NCBI GenBank assembly: GCA_946807835.1
Contig: OX327686.1
Coordinates: 12,958,001-13,022,000, forward strand
Direction: 5' to 3'
Source of the DNA: Ailanthus altissimus
Taxonomy: Eukaryota; Streptophyta; Magnoliopsida; Sapindales; Simaroubaceae
DNA length: 64,000 nt
A program made the translations under genes and the position numbers. The number at the start of each line of letters is the position of its first letter. Position 1 is the stretch's first letter. A model generated the notes under the pieces. The model ran no database searches and was not told the DNA's origin. It saw only the letters and a program-made list of their open reading frames with translations. Shown here in pieces: positions 1 through 12,846 of this stretch.

Positions 1-940
1 GTTCTTAAAGTATGTAATAATTTTTTATTTAATTAATAAAATTTAGTTATACATTTAATTAAATGTATAACTAAATTTTATTAATTAAATATATATTGAT
101 AAATTTATATTTATAAAATATTTGATTTATATATTAAGTATATGATGTTAATATAAAAAATATAGATCACAAATTCTTTATAAATTAAATCTAGTTCATA
201 ATTATTAATAAAATAGATAATTCATTATGAAATATTGTAATTTTTCTACTTTTTATAGTAAATGATTTACCTTAATCATCAAAGTAAAGACTTCGAGTAA
301 ACAAATTAGTGTATATATTACATTGAATAAGACTACTGTAAATTTTGACCAGATAATTAAATATCATTAATTTTAATTTGTAAAAATTTTAATAAGCTTG
401 ATTAATTTTAATCTTGAGTAAATAATGAACTTACATTAATATATTAAATCTTTTGAGTTATTACAAAGTGAGATCAATATAAATAATCAAAATCTTAATA
501 TCTTTAAGATATAATTTCATAGATCGTAGAAACGTATATTTGCAAGATGGAATCTAATAAATAATATTCAATTAAGCTATTTGTAATACTTGATAATTAG
601 AATTTGTGATCGTAATTTATTTAATAAATTATTTATTGAATAATAATATTTATTTATAAATTTATTTACAAATATAGACATATTAAAAGTGATCATTAGA
701 GCATTTAATGACTTAGGGGCAAATAAGTAATCAAAGAGGTAAGACACTTTGTTATGACCTAACTTTAATTATGAACATCAATTAGAGGGTCAATTAAGTG
801 ATTATTAATAGTTTAAAAATCAAGCCTAATTTAATTAACAAGAGTTTTAATAAAATAGACTTTTATTTAATAACATGAGTTATTAGAGTACAACCATTGA
901 CTTTTAGTGGATTAACTTAGGGTTAACTTAGAAGAACTGA
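1..940 (+). repeat. Copia family 1, left LTR-related sequence (start cut by window edge)
   Basis: Bases 4 onward align collinearly with the LTR that starts at 6678, so only about the first 15 bases of the LTR lie outside the window. The match runs to about 935 (pair 7605) with many substitutions, mostly toward A/T. Beyond that point the two copies are unrelated, so this is either a chimeric LTR, an LTR with an insertion, or a related subfamily. A third, shorter copy is at 8878-9504. Confidence 0.75.
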
Positions 941-2130
941 TAATTGTTTATTATGACATCAATTATATATTTATTATATTTATTAATTATATGACGAATG
1001 ATTATGCCCATAATAATTCATTGTTAGATATTTATTTGTAGTTGTTTTTAAATTATAATAAAATGAGGTGATGGAATAATATCACAATTTCTTCTCTTAG
1101 TTAATTATTGATGATTCTTTAGATTTTTGTAAATTAATTTATTGGTATAAGATTTATTTTTGAAAGACTTAAATAAATTTTCTTTATTTATTTATATTGT
1201 AAAAAAAAACAGAAAAGAATTTTAAAAAAATTACAAAAGAAGATGAAGAGCTGCAAGCAAGGGTGGCCACGCACGGTGCCATCAATTTTGGCAGCAGTGT
1301 GCACGCCACTTGCAATGATTGATGGGGGCCATTCACAGTGGTCAAACAATGGCTTTAACGGGCATGCTTCACTTGGATCCACGGCGAACGGAGCTCGTGT
1401 TCGCGATGGCGAAAGGCAATGCAGCTACTGGATTGAGTTGCCCAGCTTTGCCTGAAGCCGATGGCCTCTTCTCAGTGTCGACTAGCAATGGAAATTGTGC
1501 TGATTATAAGAGAGGCGACATGGGCGAGATAGAAAAAAACGATTAAGGTTTTATTTTCATCCGAAAAATATCACCCCAAGCCCTTATTTATTTTAATTAA
1601 TTCTGTTTTGCCCTAGTTAACTTACATATATTACAAAATAATCCCTATAATTTGTAAATTGGCCCTAACAGAATTAGTTATTTTTACTCGGCCCCCTCCG
1701 ATTTTGAGTAATTAAAGTTTGACCAGATAATTTTAAAAAATTTGCAACTAAGTCCTACTTTTGACATAAATTTATTTTTAATCTAATTTTAGGTATTTAC
1801 AAATTTAAAATTGGTCAAAACTTCTTTTGATTTGGTCTAATTTTATAAAATTTTATTTGAGCTATTTTATTAAAATTATTAGGTTTAAAAAATTAGTTTT
1901 TATTTAAATTTATTTTAAGAAGGCCCAATAAAACATTTAAGCCTAAAAAATGTCAAATTTATTTTTTAAAAATAAGTGGACCAAAAAATTTAAAAGATAA
2001 AAAATTCAAGCGTATAAAAGGAGACAAGCAAGAAGAGATATACATTATGGAAGAGCCTAAGTTGGCTTCAATAAAGACTTTGAAGAATTTAAACTTAGTT
2101 TTAAATATTTTTCTTTTTAAGAAAAACCAT
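941..2130. other. Noncoding stretch with a GC-rich island and a TATA-like box
   Basis: No gene recognised. Bases about 1240-1530 form a GC-rich island in AT-rich DNA; short overlapping frames there look like no known protein. A TATA-like TATAAAAGG lies near 2015. This may be the 3' part (promoter and R/U5) of the left LTR, but it does not match the corresponding part of the right LTR at 7606-8000. Confidence 0.4.
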
Positions 2131-2682
2131 GAATTATAAGTATTTGTTATCTAGTTCATTGATTAGATGAATAACATGTCATATAGATTAAAGATGCCAC
2201 ATTCATATATCAATGTATGAAATATATAATTTAAAGTGACATTAATGTTCTAATGAGATTAGAATAAGATTATTATCAGAATTTTAATATTATATTAATT
2301 AATTTATTTAACGTGGTCTCATTAATTATTTTATGAGCTAAGATTATATATTAATGAGTAAAATGTCATTTTATAAATTAATTGGTATATTAAAATTAAA
2401 AACTCTAAGAATTAATTATTTTAAGCATAAATCCTGCAACCTCAATTATTGGTCTTATAATAAGGTAAATTAGTGCATTGCCTTAAACCTTGTGAGCTCC
2501 CTACCGAGGGTTTTAATTAGAACTAGTTATTAGATAGGATTTTCCAAAATAAAAAAATTCAACATAGGACTTATGTGAAACTGATGACTTAACAGTGGTT
2601 TTTTTAATTGAGAAATATAGAAAATTAAAATAATAGTCATACACTTAACTTTGATTGATTGATATCCTATATACGAAGTTCT
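2131..2682. other. AT-rich sequence, nothing recognised
   Basis: No coding frame, RNA gene or repeat partner seen in the window. It sits between the putative left LTR and the tandem duplication, where the leader of the Copia element would be expected. Confidence 0.4.
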
Positions 2683-3182
2683 TGTCAATTATATTTAAAG
2701 GCTAAAAATTAGTCGTTTTTTATTATTTGATATGAGATATATAGATAATAATAATAAATTATTATAGTACTAATCTGATTCATAATGGATACAACCACCT
2801 TACGGACGCTTATTCTAAATGAAAATTAGATTGCCAATGCATAATATAGTTAAAAATGTTTACATAAATACATTTCATACATTTATGTAAAAGTTACACA
2901 TGCAATTAGATAATGTATGCTCATGTATGAATTGTCAATTAAATCTAAGGGCTTAAAATCATTAGTTTATTATTATTTGATATGAGATATCTAGATAATA
3001 ATAATAAATTATTATAGTACTAGTCTGATTCATAATAGATACGAACACCCTACGGAGGCTTATTCTGAATAAAAATTAGATTACCAATGCATAATGTAGT
3101 TAAAGAATTCTACATAAATGCATGAAATGCATTTATGTAAAAGTTACATATGCTATGAGATAATGTATGCTCATGTATGAAT
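2683..3182 (+). repeat. Two-copy tandem duplication, 250-bp unit
   Basis: Unit 1 (about 2683-2932) and unit 2 (about 2933-3182) are in direct tandem with a constant offset of 250 bases and a scatter of substitutions. Each ends with a palindrome around TACATAAATGCAT; in unit 2 (about 3111-3139) the two 13-base arms are perfect with a 3-base loop, while in unit 1 the arms are imperfect. Lies in the untranslated leader of the Copia relic; no coding capacity seen. Confidence 0.85.
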
Positions 3183-3229
3183 TTATTTTTTAGAATTATA
3201 TCTTTATTCAGCCCACTAGCATCAATCCT

Positions 3230-6200
3230 AAATCAAAATAAGTTAACCAGGAATAATTATGTGGATTAGGAAAAGAACTTAAATATTCACAGTTGAAAAG
3301 CATATATATGTCTTGACTGATAAATTCCCTTCAATACCTAATGAAAATGCACTCCAAGATGAAATAGATGCTTATAATAGTCACTTGACTAAGGGTCCAT
3401 ATTCCTTTTTTAGTCTTATTCCTAAGGGAAAGAGTAGTAAGAAGAAAAAGAACAAGCCAAAGAAAGCATCTAATTCAGGATCTGTGTAGATTTATAAAAA
3501 TGAAGTAAGACATAAAGGAAAGCGTTTCTAATGTGGCATTTAAGGGCATTGGAAGAGAAACTGTTCTTTAATTAAGTTTTCAATAGCTAAAAGGATAGCT
3601 TTACCTTCTGGTAATATTCTTTTCATTAAAACATGTTTAGTGGTTGACTCTACATATTCTCGGATAATATATTCTGGAGCCATTAATCATATTTGCAATT
3701 TGTTGCAAGGGTTTCAAAAAACTAAATCAATCAATGAATGAGAGATCAATCTTAGGCTAGAAAATGGCGCAACCATAGTAGCCAAGGTAGTGAGAGTTGT
3801 TCAACTTTAGTATTAGAGGATTGTTTGTTAATGCAAGAACTCAAACACAATTTGATTTCAGTTAGTTGTTTGAATAAATATGGTTACTATATTATTTTTG
3901 ACTCAATTGTGGTGATCAAAAGTAATTTAAGTCATTTATATATTCTGGTACATTAGTTAACAATCTATTCTGCATATATCCTAAAATTAACTCATTGTAT
4001 GACACAGAGTTGAATAATGAATCTAATCACCATAAGAGAATTAAAGTGACTCCTACTAATCAAATGTATTTATGACATCTACATTTTGGTCATATTAAAA
4101 TTGATAGGATCCAAAGACTGGTCAAAGATAGATCTTTGAGTTCATTGGAGATTGAACCATTACTAGTCTGCAAATCCTGTATAGAAAGTAAAATGACTAG
4201 AAGACCGTTTAATGCTAAAGGTAATAGAGCCGCTGAAACGTTAAAATTAGTGTACTCTGACATGTGTGGGCCTATGAGCACACAAGCTAGAGGAGGTTAT
4301 GAATATTTTATCACTTTTATTGATGATAATTCTAGATTTGGTTATGTGTACCTAACGCACCACAAGTCTAAAGCGTTTGATAAATTCAAGAGTTTCAGGA
4401 AAAAGTAGAAAAGTAATTAGGAAAATACATAAAGGCACTTCGATTTGATTGAGGTGGTGAATACCTCTATAGTGAGTTCAGAACCTATTTGTCAGACAAT
4501 AGTGAGGTCAATGATGAGCTATTTAACTTTATCCATCTTGTTCTAGGGTTGTGCCTTAGAAATAATCATGTATCTTCTTAACTTAATTTCATCTAAGTTA
4601 GTCCCTAAAATACCTCTGAAAATATAGATAGGGTGTAAACCAAGTTTACGTCACATATATATATATATAGGGTGGTTCAATTCATGTACTAAAAAGAAAG
4701 ATAAAAAAGTTAGAATCTAAGTTAGAAGTTTGTTTGTTTGTTGGCTATCCTAAAGGAATAAGAGGAAGTCTTTTTTATAGTTCTTAAGATAAGAAAGTAT
4801 TAGTTATCACCAATGCAATATTTCTTAAAGAAGACTATATGAAATACTTTAAGCCTAAGAGTAAAATAATTCTTGATGCATTATTTGGGAACTTTAATAC
4901 TATGCCTGATAAAGTCAATGAGTTAACTCTCAATCCAAATCAAAATAACAAACCATAGTCAATTGTAAAACAATAAGCACTGGTACTTCATTATAGTATG
5001 AGGATTATTAGACATCCAATATGGTACATGTTAATTAGAGAGTCTTTTCACGCAGTCTTTAATAGACATAAACTAGATCCCACTAGCTATGATGAAGTAA
5101 TGGTTGATAGAGATGCAGACCATTGACATAATGCTATGAAATCATAGATGAATTTCATATACTCAATAAAGCCTAGGAACTTGTAGAGAAACCTGAAAGG
5201 ATAAAACTCATAGGGTGTAAATGAGTCTACAAGAGAAAGAGAGGGAGGTAGATGAAAAGGTAAAAACCTTTAAAGTTAGGCTTTTTGTAAAAGGGTACAC
5301 TCAGAAAGAAAGTATCGATTATAAGTAGACCTTTTCATCAGTAGCCATGGTTAAGTTTATTAAAAAAAATTTATCCATTGTAGTAAATCTTGATTAAAAC
5401 ATTTAGAAATGGATGTCAAGACTGCCTTTCTTAATGAAAATTTTAAAGAAAGTATCTATATGATACAACCAGATAGTTTTATAGCTACGAGCCAAGAGTA
5501 TATAGTTTATAAACTGTAAAAATCTATCTAGGGGGTTTAAACAAGCATCTAGATTTTAGAACATCAGATTTGATCAAGTAATCAAATCATTTGGTTTTCA
5601 TCAAAGTCTTGATGAACCTTGTATTTACATGAAGATAGATGGGTGTTATTTTAGTCCTGTATATAGATGATATACTACTCATTAAAAATGATGTAAGAGC
5701 ATTATCATCAGTTAAAATTTAGTTATCTAACTAATTTGATATGAAAGACTTAGATGAAGCTAGTTACATCATTGGTATTAAACTATTTTGAGATTGTAAA
5801 AATAGGATGTTAGCTTTATCTCAACCTACATATATAGACAAAAATCTGGTTAGGTTTGTTATGCATGAATCCAAAAAAGGATTCCTTTCTTTTAGACATA
5901 AAATTGATCTATCCAATAATCAGTGTCCTAAAACTCCTAAAGAGATAGATTACATGAGAGGAATTTCTTATGCATCAGCAATAGGAATTCCATATATGCA
6001 ATACTATGTACTATACCATATATTTGTTATGCAGTTGACATGGTCAGCAGATATCAATCTAATCTAGGACTAGAACATTGGACTGCAATAAAGCATATAT
6101 TCAAGTACATTCGGAGAATGAAAGATTATATGCGTATATATTTCAGTAGGCATTTTATACTAATTGGGTACACAGATTCAAATTTCCAAGTAGATAAGGA

Positions 6201-6677
6201 TGCAGAAAATCTACCTTAGGATATGTGTTCACTTTAGGCAGTGGAGCTATAAGTTGGAGGAGTATAAAGCAATCATGCATCGTAGACTCTACTATGAAAG
6301 CTGAATGTGTAGCTGTATCAGAAGTTGTAAAAGAGGCTGTATGGCTTCTCAAGTTCCTTATGGGGCTTCTCAAGTTCCTTATGGAGCTTAAAGTGGTACT
6401 TAGTGCTATGATGCCCATTGTCATTTTGTGTGATAATAGCAGAGCTGTAACATAATCAAGGAACCGAGATACCACAAGAAAGGAAAACATATTAACAAGA
6501 AATATCATTTGGTAAGGGAGTTTATGCAAAGGGTGAAGTTATGGTATCCAAGATTGCATCAGTAAAAAATCTGGCAAACCCATTCACCAAGATATTGCTA
6601 GTAAAGTGTTTTGAAACTCATATATATTATGTAGGAGTTCAACAGATACCCAACATGCTTTAGGACAAGTGGAAGAT
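3230..6677 (+). pseudogene. Copia family 1 gag-pol relic (integrase, reverse transcriptase, RNase H)
   Basis: Broken remains of a Ty1/Copia polyprotein in the order protease/integrase/RT/RNase H, which defines Copia. About 3500-3560 resembles a gag zinc-knuckle area. A GAG-pre-integrase motif (HLHFGHI) lies near 4075. The longest open piece (4136-4408) is the integrase core start, with CKSCIESKMTR, DMCGPM and FIDDNSRFGYVY. RT follows at about 5250-5800, with the catalytic YIDD at 5660-5671 still readable, and RNase H at about 6100-6530. Many stops and frameshifts throughout, and integrase sequence is missing after about 4500. It cannot encode a working protein. A 21-bp tandem duplication inside RNase H spans about 6343-6384. 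A polypurine tract (GTGGAAGA) abuts the right LTR. Confidence 0.85.
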
Positions 6678-8000
6678 TGTTAGATATTTTATAGCCTTAA
6701 AGCATGTGTAATAATATTTTATTTGATTAATAAAGTTTATTCATATATATATAATTAAGTATGCATTGGTAAGCTCATATTTATAAAGTTTTTTATCTAT
6801 GTATTATGCATATGAGGCTAATACAGAGGGTATAGATCATAAGTTCTTTATAAATTAAATATAGTTCGCAGCCATTAATGAAATGGACATTTCAATATGA
6901 AATGTTGTAGTTTTTCTGATTCTTATAATGAACGATTTACCTTGATTATCAAAGTAGAGACTTTAAATAAAAAATTAGTGTATATGTTACATTGAACGGG
7001 ACTACTATGAATTTTGATTAGGTTAACTAAGTGTCATTGATCTTAATTCGTAAAACTTCAATAAGCTTGATTGATCTTAATCCTAAGTAAATAATGAACT
7101 TACATTCATATATTATATCTTTTGAGTTATTACAGAGTGAGATCTATATAAACGGTCAAAACCTCGATATCTTGGAGATATAATTTTATGGGTCGTAGGA
7201 ACATATATTTGCAAGATGAAATCTAATAAATAATGCCTACCTAAACTGTTTGCAGTACTTGATCATTTAAATCTATGGCTGTAGTTTATTCAATAAATTA
7301 TTTATCAAATAATAATATTTCTTTGTAAATTTATTTCCAAATATAGACATATTAGAAGTGATCATTAGAGCATTCAATGACTTAAGGGCAAATAAATAAT
7401 TAAAGAGGCAAAATATTTTTTATGGCATAGCTTTAATTATGGACATTAATTAGAAGGTTAATTAAGTGATTGTTATTGGTCTAAAGACCAAGCCTAGTTT
7501 AATTAAAAGAGGTTTTAATAAAATGGGCTGTTACTTAATAATATGGGTTATTAGAGTACAACCCTTGACTTTTAGTAGAATAGCTCGGAGTTAACTTAGA
7601 AGAACCGGTGGATCATGAGATAACTAGAATTGGGTCTTTTAAATTGGAGCTAGAAAATCTGTGGGTCTTGCAGTCCCTTTGCTAGTTCAAATCCTAATCA
7701 AACTTTAATTTCCTAATTCCAATCTAATTATAAATACCCAAGGAAAAATCATATATATATGGGAGGTAGGAAGTAGTAGAAAATAATAATAAAATCCATA
7801 ATCATAAAAATTCTTTTACATATTTTTACGTGGAAAAGAAATTTGGTTACTACTCTTCTTTCATATTTGTGTATTTGTGATTTCAAGCTTAAGGAAAGAT
7901 CCACGTGCTTAAACTCGTTGAGTTTGAAGGTTGAAGATAATAGAGAAGATTGCATCCAATCAATTCAATATTTATTTTAGCGAGGAATTAAAGTAATCTT
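6678..8000 (+). repeat. Copia family 1, right (3') LTR
   Basis: Starts TGTTAGATA directly after a polypurine tract. Its first approximately 930 bases pair with window positions 1-940, and an internal part pairs with 8878-9504. A TATA-like TATAAATACCC at about 7730 may be the promoter. The 3' end is not fixed because the left partner diverges; 8000 is an estimate. Short frames inside are not genes. Confidence 0.7.
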
Positions 8001-8107
8001 TTATCCCTATACATATAATTATAAAAAGATGATCTGGCTTTCACTGTGTTTATATTGTTAAACAATTTTTTTTTATTTACTACCAATATTTTCTTCCTCT
8101 TAGATAT
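8001..8107. other. Short AT-rich spacer
   Basis: Nothing recognised; may include the last bases of the preceding LTR. Confidence 0.3.
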
Positions 8108-8530
8108 AGGTTATTCAACTCATTTGCATTCTAAATAGATGAAGATGAACAAATTTTAATTTAGGTGTGGGTTTATAATTATACGATGTACAGATAAAGA
8201 TTCAGATTCCACAATCAAATCTTGGGTGTGAATTTATTTTGCATCCAGTTGTGGGGTTTGACAGAGTGTATAAAGAAGAATTGCAAATGAAATCTGTCAA
8301 GTTATGAAATTCATTTTGCTCAAATTTCTTTTCTGACCTTAAAGTTGATATGATTTTGCTGATATGGGACTCATTTTATTAAAAATGAATATTATGATTT
8401 AAGTAATTCTTTAAGAAGCACGTTACTTTACGGGAAAAATGTTAATTTTTGCAAACAAGCATAATAGGGCTTTCAGTCTTACTATAAATTTTAGGTATTT
8501 GGAATGCAAATGAATTGAATAAATCCATAC
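8108..8530. mobile_element. MITE-like element with terminal inverted repeats
   Basis: A segment near 8108-8138, containing TTCAACTCATTTGCATTC, is matched on the opposite strand near 8498-8528. The two arms, about 25-30 bases, enclose roughly 420 bp of noncoding DNA. This size and structure suit a miniature inverted-repeat element. No clear target-site duplication was identified, so the superfamily is not assigned. Confidence 0.5.
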
Positions 8531-8877
8531 CTAAAATTTGATTCCACAATCAATATTCAGAAATTGTTGGAAAATATGAAAGAAAGATTAAGATGAAGAT
8601 GGTGACGATGATACACTGTATAGAGGACAGAGAAATTGATGAAGATAAAGATGATGATGACATGGTGTGTTGGTGTTTTCTTTTTTATTATTTATTATTT
8701 TCATTTTTTTTAAAAAGTAAAGAAATAAGGGCCAAATCATAACTTTTAGCTGTTCAAAAAAGATTTTGTCTAAAGAAACAATAAATACTAATAAACGAGG
8801 GTCTTTCAAATAGTTTTAAAATTAGGGGATGTTTAAGGTACTTGTGCCAAACTAAGAGGGTCCAGCAATCATTTTTC
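8531..8877. other. Noncoding spacer with purine-rich GATGA repeats
   Basis: Contains GAAGATGGTGACGATGA-like purine-rich sequence around 8590-8665 and poly-T runs. A short minus-strand frame here is low complexity and not a gene. Confidence 0.3.
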
Positions 8878-9504
8878 TTTGATTTTAATTCACAAAACTT
8901 TAGTAAACTCAGTTGACCTTAATCACAAGTAAGTAATGAACTTGTATTCATGTGTTTTATCTTATGAGTTATCATAGAGTGAGATTCATATAAACATTTA
9001 AAGCTTCAATGAATTCGAGATGTAATTTTGTGAGTCGTAGGAACATATACTTGCAAAATGGAATTTACAGATATTCAACTAAGTTACTTGTAGTATTTAA
9101 TTATTTAATTTTTTGTAGCAATTTATTCAATAAGTTATTTATTGAATAATGATGTTTATTTGTACTTTTTTCTTTTACAAATACAAACATATAAGAAGAT
9201 GATAAATAAAGTATTTAGTGTCTTAAGAACAAATATATAATTAAAGAGGTAAGACATTTTTTCATGCCCTAAGTTTAAATATGAACATCATATAGAGTAT
9301 TAATTAAGTAATTACTATTGATCAAAGGCCAAGGCTAGTTTAATTAAATGAATTTGAATTAAAATTAGATTTATTTATTATATTAGCAATTAAGAATGCA
9401 ATCTTAGACTTTTACTGGAATAGTTTAGGGTTAACGTAGAAACTTTAGTGGATCATTAGATGACTAGAATTGGGCCCTTTAAGTTGGAACTAAAAGTTAA
9501 GTCT
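8878..9504 (+). repeat. Copia family 1, 5'-truncated LTR fragment
   Basis: From 8881 on it aligns with the right LTR from about 7038, ending near the equivalent of 7650. The 5' third is missing, and the 3' end is cut exactly where the family 2 LTR begins (TGTTAG at 9505), which suggests interruption by that later insertion. Confidence 0.75.
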
Positions 9505-11509
9505 TGTTAGAGATCATGTCATTCCATTTTTTGTATGAATATTTATTTAAAATTTATACAATGTATATTTCAATAAATCGTTAACTAATTTATATGGTAT
9601 TTATCTTGTTACTTTCTAGATATTATAAGTCTAAAGAAGTTTAGATCAAATCTAAAGGTGCTTAAGTCAGCACTAAGAGTTAGTAAGTTTAAGAGTTAGA
9701 ACCTTGTCTGGACTAGGACAAAGACTCAGGAATATTGATAATAATGACATAGTTGCAAAGAGTTACAAATGGTGCTAAAAAATATCATTATGCAACATCT
9801 TCTTAAAAAAAAAATATCGTTCTTGATCATTGTTTACTAACATAGGTCAATTGGTAAACCTTTTATATCAGTGTATGTCTATATCTGGATTATTTAGACA
9901 GTTAGTCTTAGTAGACCATGAGTTTAGTAGAAGCTTCTATAGGCATGAAGGTATTCAGTAAGGCTGGGTACTCAACAGATTCACAAGGACCTCCAATAGA
10001 CATCCTATAAAGTCATTAATGGAAGGTCTTCTCGAGTTGAGTAGTATTTATGATCGTTTGACTGCTGTGCCACGATAGGCTTGTGAGTGACCCTCCATAT
10101 TTAAATTTCACACATATCAAAGACTTTTTATGATCTGACCTTTGGGTATCATTAGGTATGACCCGATACTTATGGAGTCTGGTGTGTATAGTTATAGAAA
10201 CCGTAAGCTTATCTGGGTAAGTTGTATATCTTGATGCTTCGAGATTATATTTCAAAAAGTTTTGTAGCCACAAGCATTCACCTTAGAAAAGAGTTTTTGT
10301 AAGGTCGTAAGGTAAAAAAATATTCGTAAAAATATTTACGGATATTGTTTATAGAAATACAAATCTAGAGATAAGTTCATGATCGAGCAAATATATATTT
10401 GATAGTGAAAATCTATGTTTCTACTCTTCTAGGATATAGGTGATGGAGAAACTATACAAATATTTTTTAACCTCACCTGTTTTGTAATATTTATGACATG
10501 TATATGTGGCAGTATTCACAGACTTATGAAAATGATCCATAAGACAAAAGGGTATTAACCTGAAGTGTACCCGTTGAGCACTAAAGTAGCGGACTAGGTA
10601 AAAAAGTGGGATTGGAGAAAAGTTTGGACAAGCAAGATTTGTTTCAGAACACCTCGAAAAAGCCACGTTTCAAATTATTAAGTGTTATAATTTAACACGT
10701 GTCATTACATGAGAAGCCACTGATTATTTCTTGATAAACGGCTTTAATTATGTTTATAAAAAAAACTTAATTGCTAAGTTTTCAAAAAGGCTTTGACAAG
10801 TGTTGTTAAATTTTATTAAAGCCTTGACAAGTGTTATACACTTATATTATTAAGCTCAATTTGTTGGACAAATATCCATTAAATAGCATAAGGAATAACA
10901 TGCTAAAGGTTTTGCATTTTTGACTTTTGTAAAATCGGCTACAGTAATGGTATTTGTGAATTGGCTTCATTCGGCCATTTTAGGCTAAAGGGGAGAAGAA
11001 ATAATGATGACCATTTTTCTTTTGCTTAGTTTATGAGATGAACTACTTTGGATTTAAACGAAATGAATTGGATTCATTCAGCCATTAAAGTTCATGAGAT
11101 GAAAAGAATGGCTTTTGTCTTTTAAGAGAATTAGGCCAAAAGTGTCCATGAGATGAATTAAAATTAAAGAATTATTCTTTAAGGCCTTAAGTGAAAATTG
11201 AGAGAGAGTGAAGAAATGTTTAAAAGGTTTAAGCCAAAATCCTGCAACAAATTGAAGCTGCAATTTTAGTATTTGGAGCCCATCAATGTTAATTCCTAAA
11301 ATTGTTCGTGGGAGCACTTTAAAGTGAAACCTATGCGATTGAAATTATCAAACTGTACCGATGGTCTTCAAAGGTATAATTTTTATTATTATAATAAAAT
11401 TTAATTTGAGAATGTGATTGTTGAAATGAATTTTATATTTCCACTGCATGTTATATGTGACACGCATTTGCATTTTAATAATCACACACATATTAACACT
11501 TATAGAATT
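9505..11509 (+). repeat. Copia family 2 LTR, copy 1
   Basis: Begins TGTTAGAGATCATG and aligns along its first 1.2 kb with the LTRs at 12847 and 17920 and, on the opposite strand, with 56129-58253. Shared landmarks include the start (TGTT...GTGCTTACGTG in other copies), a block around GAGCTTAGTGGAAGCTC, and a late TTCCACTGCATG box matching TTTCGCTGC in the minus copy. It is followed by a primer-binding site, so it acts as a 5' LTR. The exact end, between 11500 and 11511, is uncertain because the bases are decayed. Confidence 0.8.
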
Positions 11510-11510
11510 T

Positions 11511-11522
11511 TGTTATCAAAGC
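11511..11522 (+). promoter_or_regulatory. Primer-binding site, initiator-Met tRNA type (decayed)
   Basis: TTGTTATCAAAG resembles the TGGTATCAGAGC site complementary to the 3' end of initiator methionine tRNA that primes plant Copia reverse transcription. It lies at the expected distance after the LTR end. Confidence 0.6.
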
Positions 11523-11719
11523 TTATTATATGTTGAGTGTGCAACACACGAATCGTATTTTGTTGTTTATGGAGTGTGTTATGATGATTAACATGCCTAG
11601 AAACAATGGGTGTTGTGGTTTCAAGTGTTGAAACTATGACACCAGGTTGTTCAAATAAATGTTGGGCATTGCATATGTGGCGCAAAAGGCGTTAATGAAA
11701 ATTGGAATAAACATTGGTT
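11523..11719 (+). other. Leader remnant of Copia family 2, copy 1
   Basis: About 200 bases downstream of the primer-binding site, then replaced by the inverted-repeat segment. No gag coding is seen, so copy 1 is a truncated element: an LTR plus leader only. Confidence 0.4.
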
Positions 11720-12231
11720 ATATAGTTGCATAAAATAAACTCTAGCCCAAACATAATGAAAATTAAAATGCAACAGGCAAATATAACTCTAGTCCTAAAA
11801 ATACCTTATCTTCACACTTTACCAATATTGGCTAAGTGTGTTCCAAATCTACTTGTTAATGATCAAATCTACATTACTGATACTTTCTTCATGCTTTAGC
11901 AATATTGGGCAATATGTTCACTTATATTTACCTCGTCTCATATTTAACTGGTATAGTCAAATTACTCCGACCAATCCTTCACTCTTTAGCAATATTGAAA
12001 AAGATTGAGGTGATCCGTTTAACATTGTATTGACAAGACAGACCTTGTATAACATTTTATCAAAATAAAACACATTTCAATAATTAAGAGAGCTTTTGAA
12101 ACTACCAGCATCTCATGAGGATGTTATTTTCAAATACACATTTGTTTTACACAAGCACAACTAACCCTTAATAGTAGGGTTCCTATTGTGGTTAACAATG
12201 TAAACAAAATGGTCGCAGTTTACTTAACAGT
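11720..12231 (+). repeat. Left arm of a long inverted repeat
   Basis: Reads as the reverse complement of about 15242-15665 with moderate divergence. Landmarks: GTGGTTAACAATG near 12188 against its complement near 15298, and TAGTCCTAAA near 11792 against TTTAGGACTA near 15627. Inside are three spaced copies of a motif like CTTTAGCAATATTGG near 11818, 11895 and 11977. No coding frame. Confidence 0.75.
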
Positions 12232-12846
12232 TATATGATTGCATAAAATAAACTTCACATGCATTTAAAATTAAAATAGAGTGAATTCCTTGGACACTAT
12301 GGCGTTAGGTATCTGAATGCCCCTGCCTGAATTTTAGTGTCTCTAATACCCCAATGTCAAAGAAGCAGCACCCCAGCATTCTGTTTGAATGCTTTGGTGT
12401 TAGAAATTGTCACTACACAAATGTTCATTATTGCCCTAGCATGATAAATTTCAATGCCTTAGCATGAAAGTTGGAATGTAGACTAAGGTGTTGCATATGT
12501 GGTTGGGGGCATTCATAGTATTAGAGGGTGGTATGTGTTGGATGCTAGGCATTGAAGACACTAAAATGACCACTAAGGCATTTCATTTCTGGCGCTGAGG
12601 CATCCAAGATGCTGGAATTCATGCTAGGACGTTGGAATTTAGTGGCATTAAAGAACATATGTGCAGTGATAATTTCTTACACTAAAGAGTTGAAACAAAC
12701 TGTTGGGGTAGTGCTTCTTTAACCTTGAGGCATTAAAGTCATTGAAATTCATGCGAGGGCATTTGGATTCCTAACACTACAACATTTAAGGAATTCACTC
12801 TATTTTAATTTTAAATACACATGAAGTTTATTTTATGCAATCATAT
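12232..12846. mobile_element. Foldback element: nearly the whole 615 bp is one inverted repeat
   Basis: The first approximately 59 bases, from ATATGATTGCATAAAATAAA, are matched almost perfectly by the reverse complement of the last ones. Pairing continues inward, with mismatches and small gaps, for roughly 300 bases per arm; for example AAGAAGCAGCACCCCAGCA near 12363 is matched by the complement of the block near 12702. It has no coding capacity. It ends exactly where the next LTR starts (12847). Candidate identities are a foldback or MITE transposon or a small-RNA-producing hairpin; no target duplication was identified. Confidence 0.8.

Noticed and set aside
1243..1546. Overlapping frames in a GC-rich island
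   Set aside because: No recognised domain, and both strands are open only because of base composition.
11812..11990. Three spaced copies of a CTTTAGCAATATTGG-like word, considered as a CRISPR-like array
   Set aside because: Only three diverged copies with uneven spacing, in plant transposon DNA; ordinary degenerate repeat.
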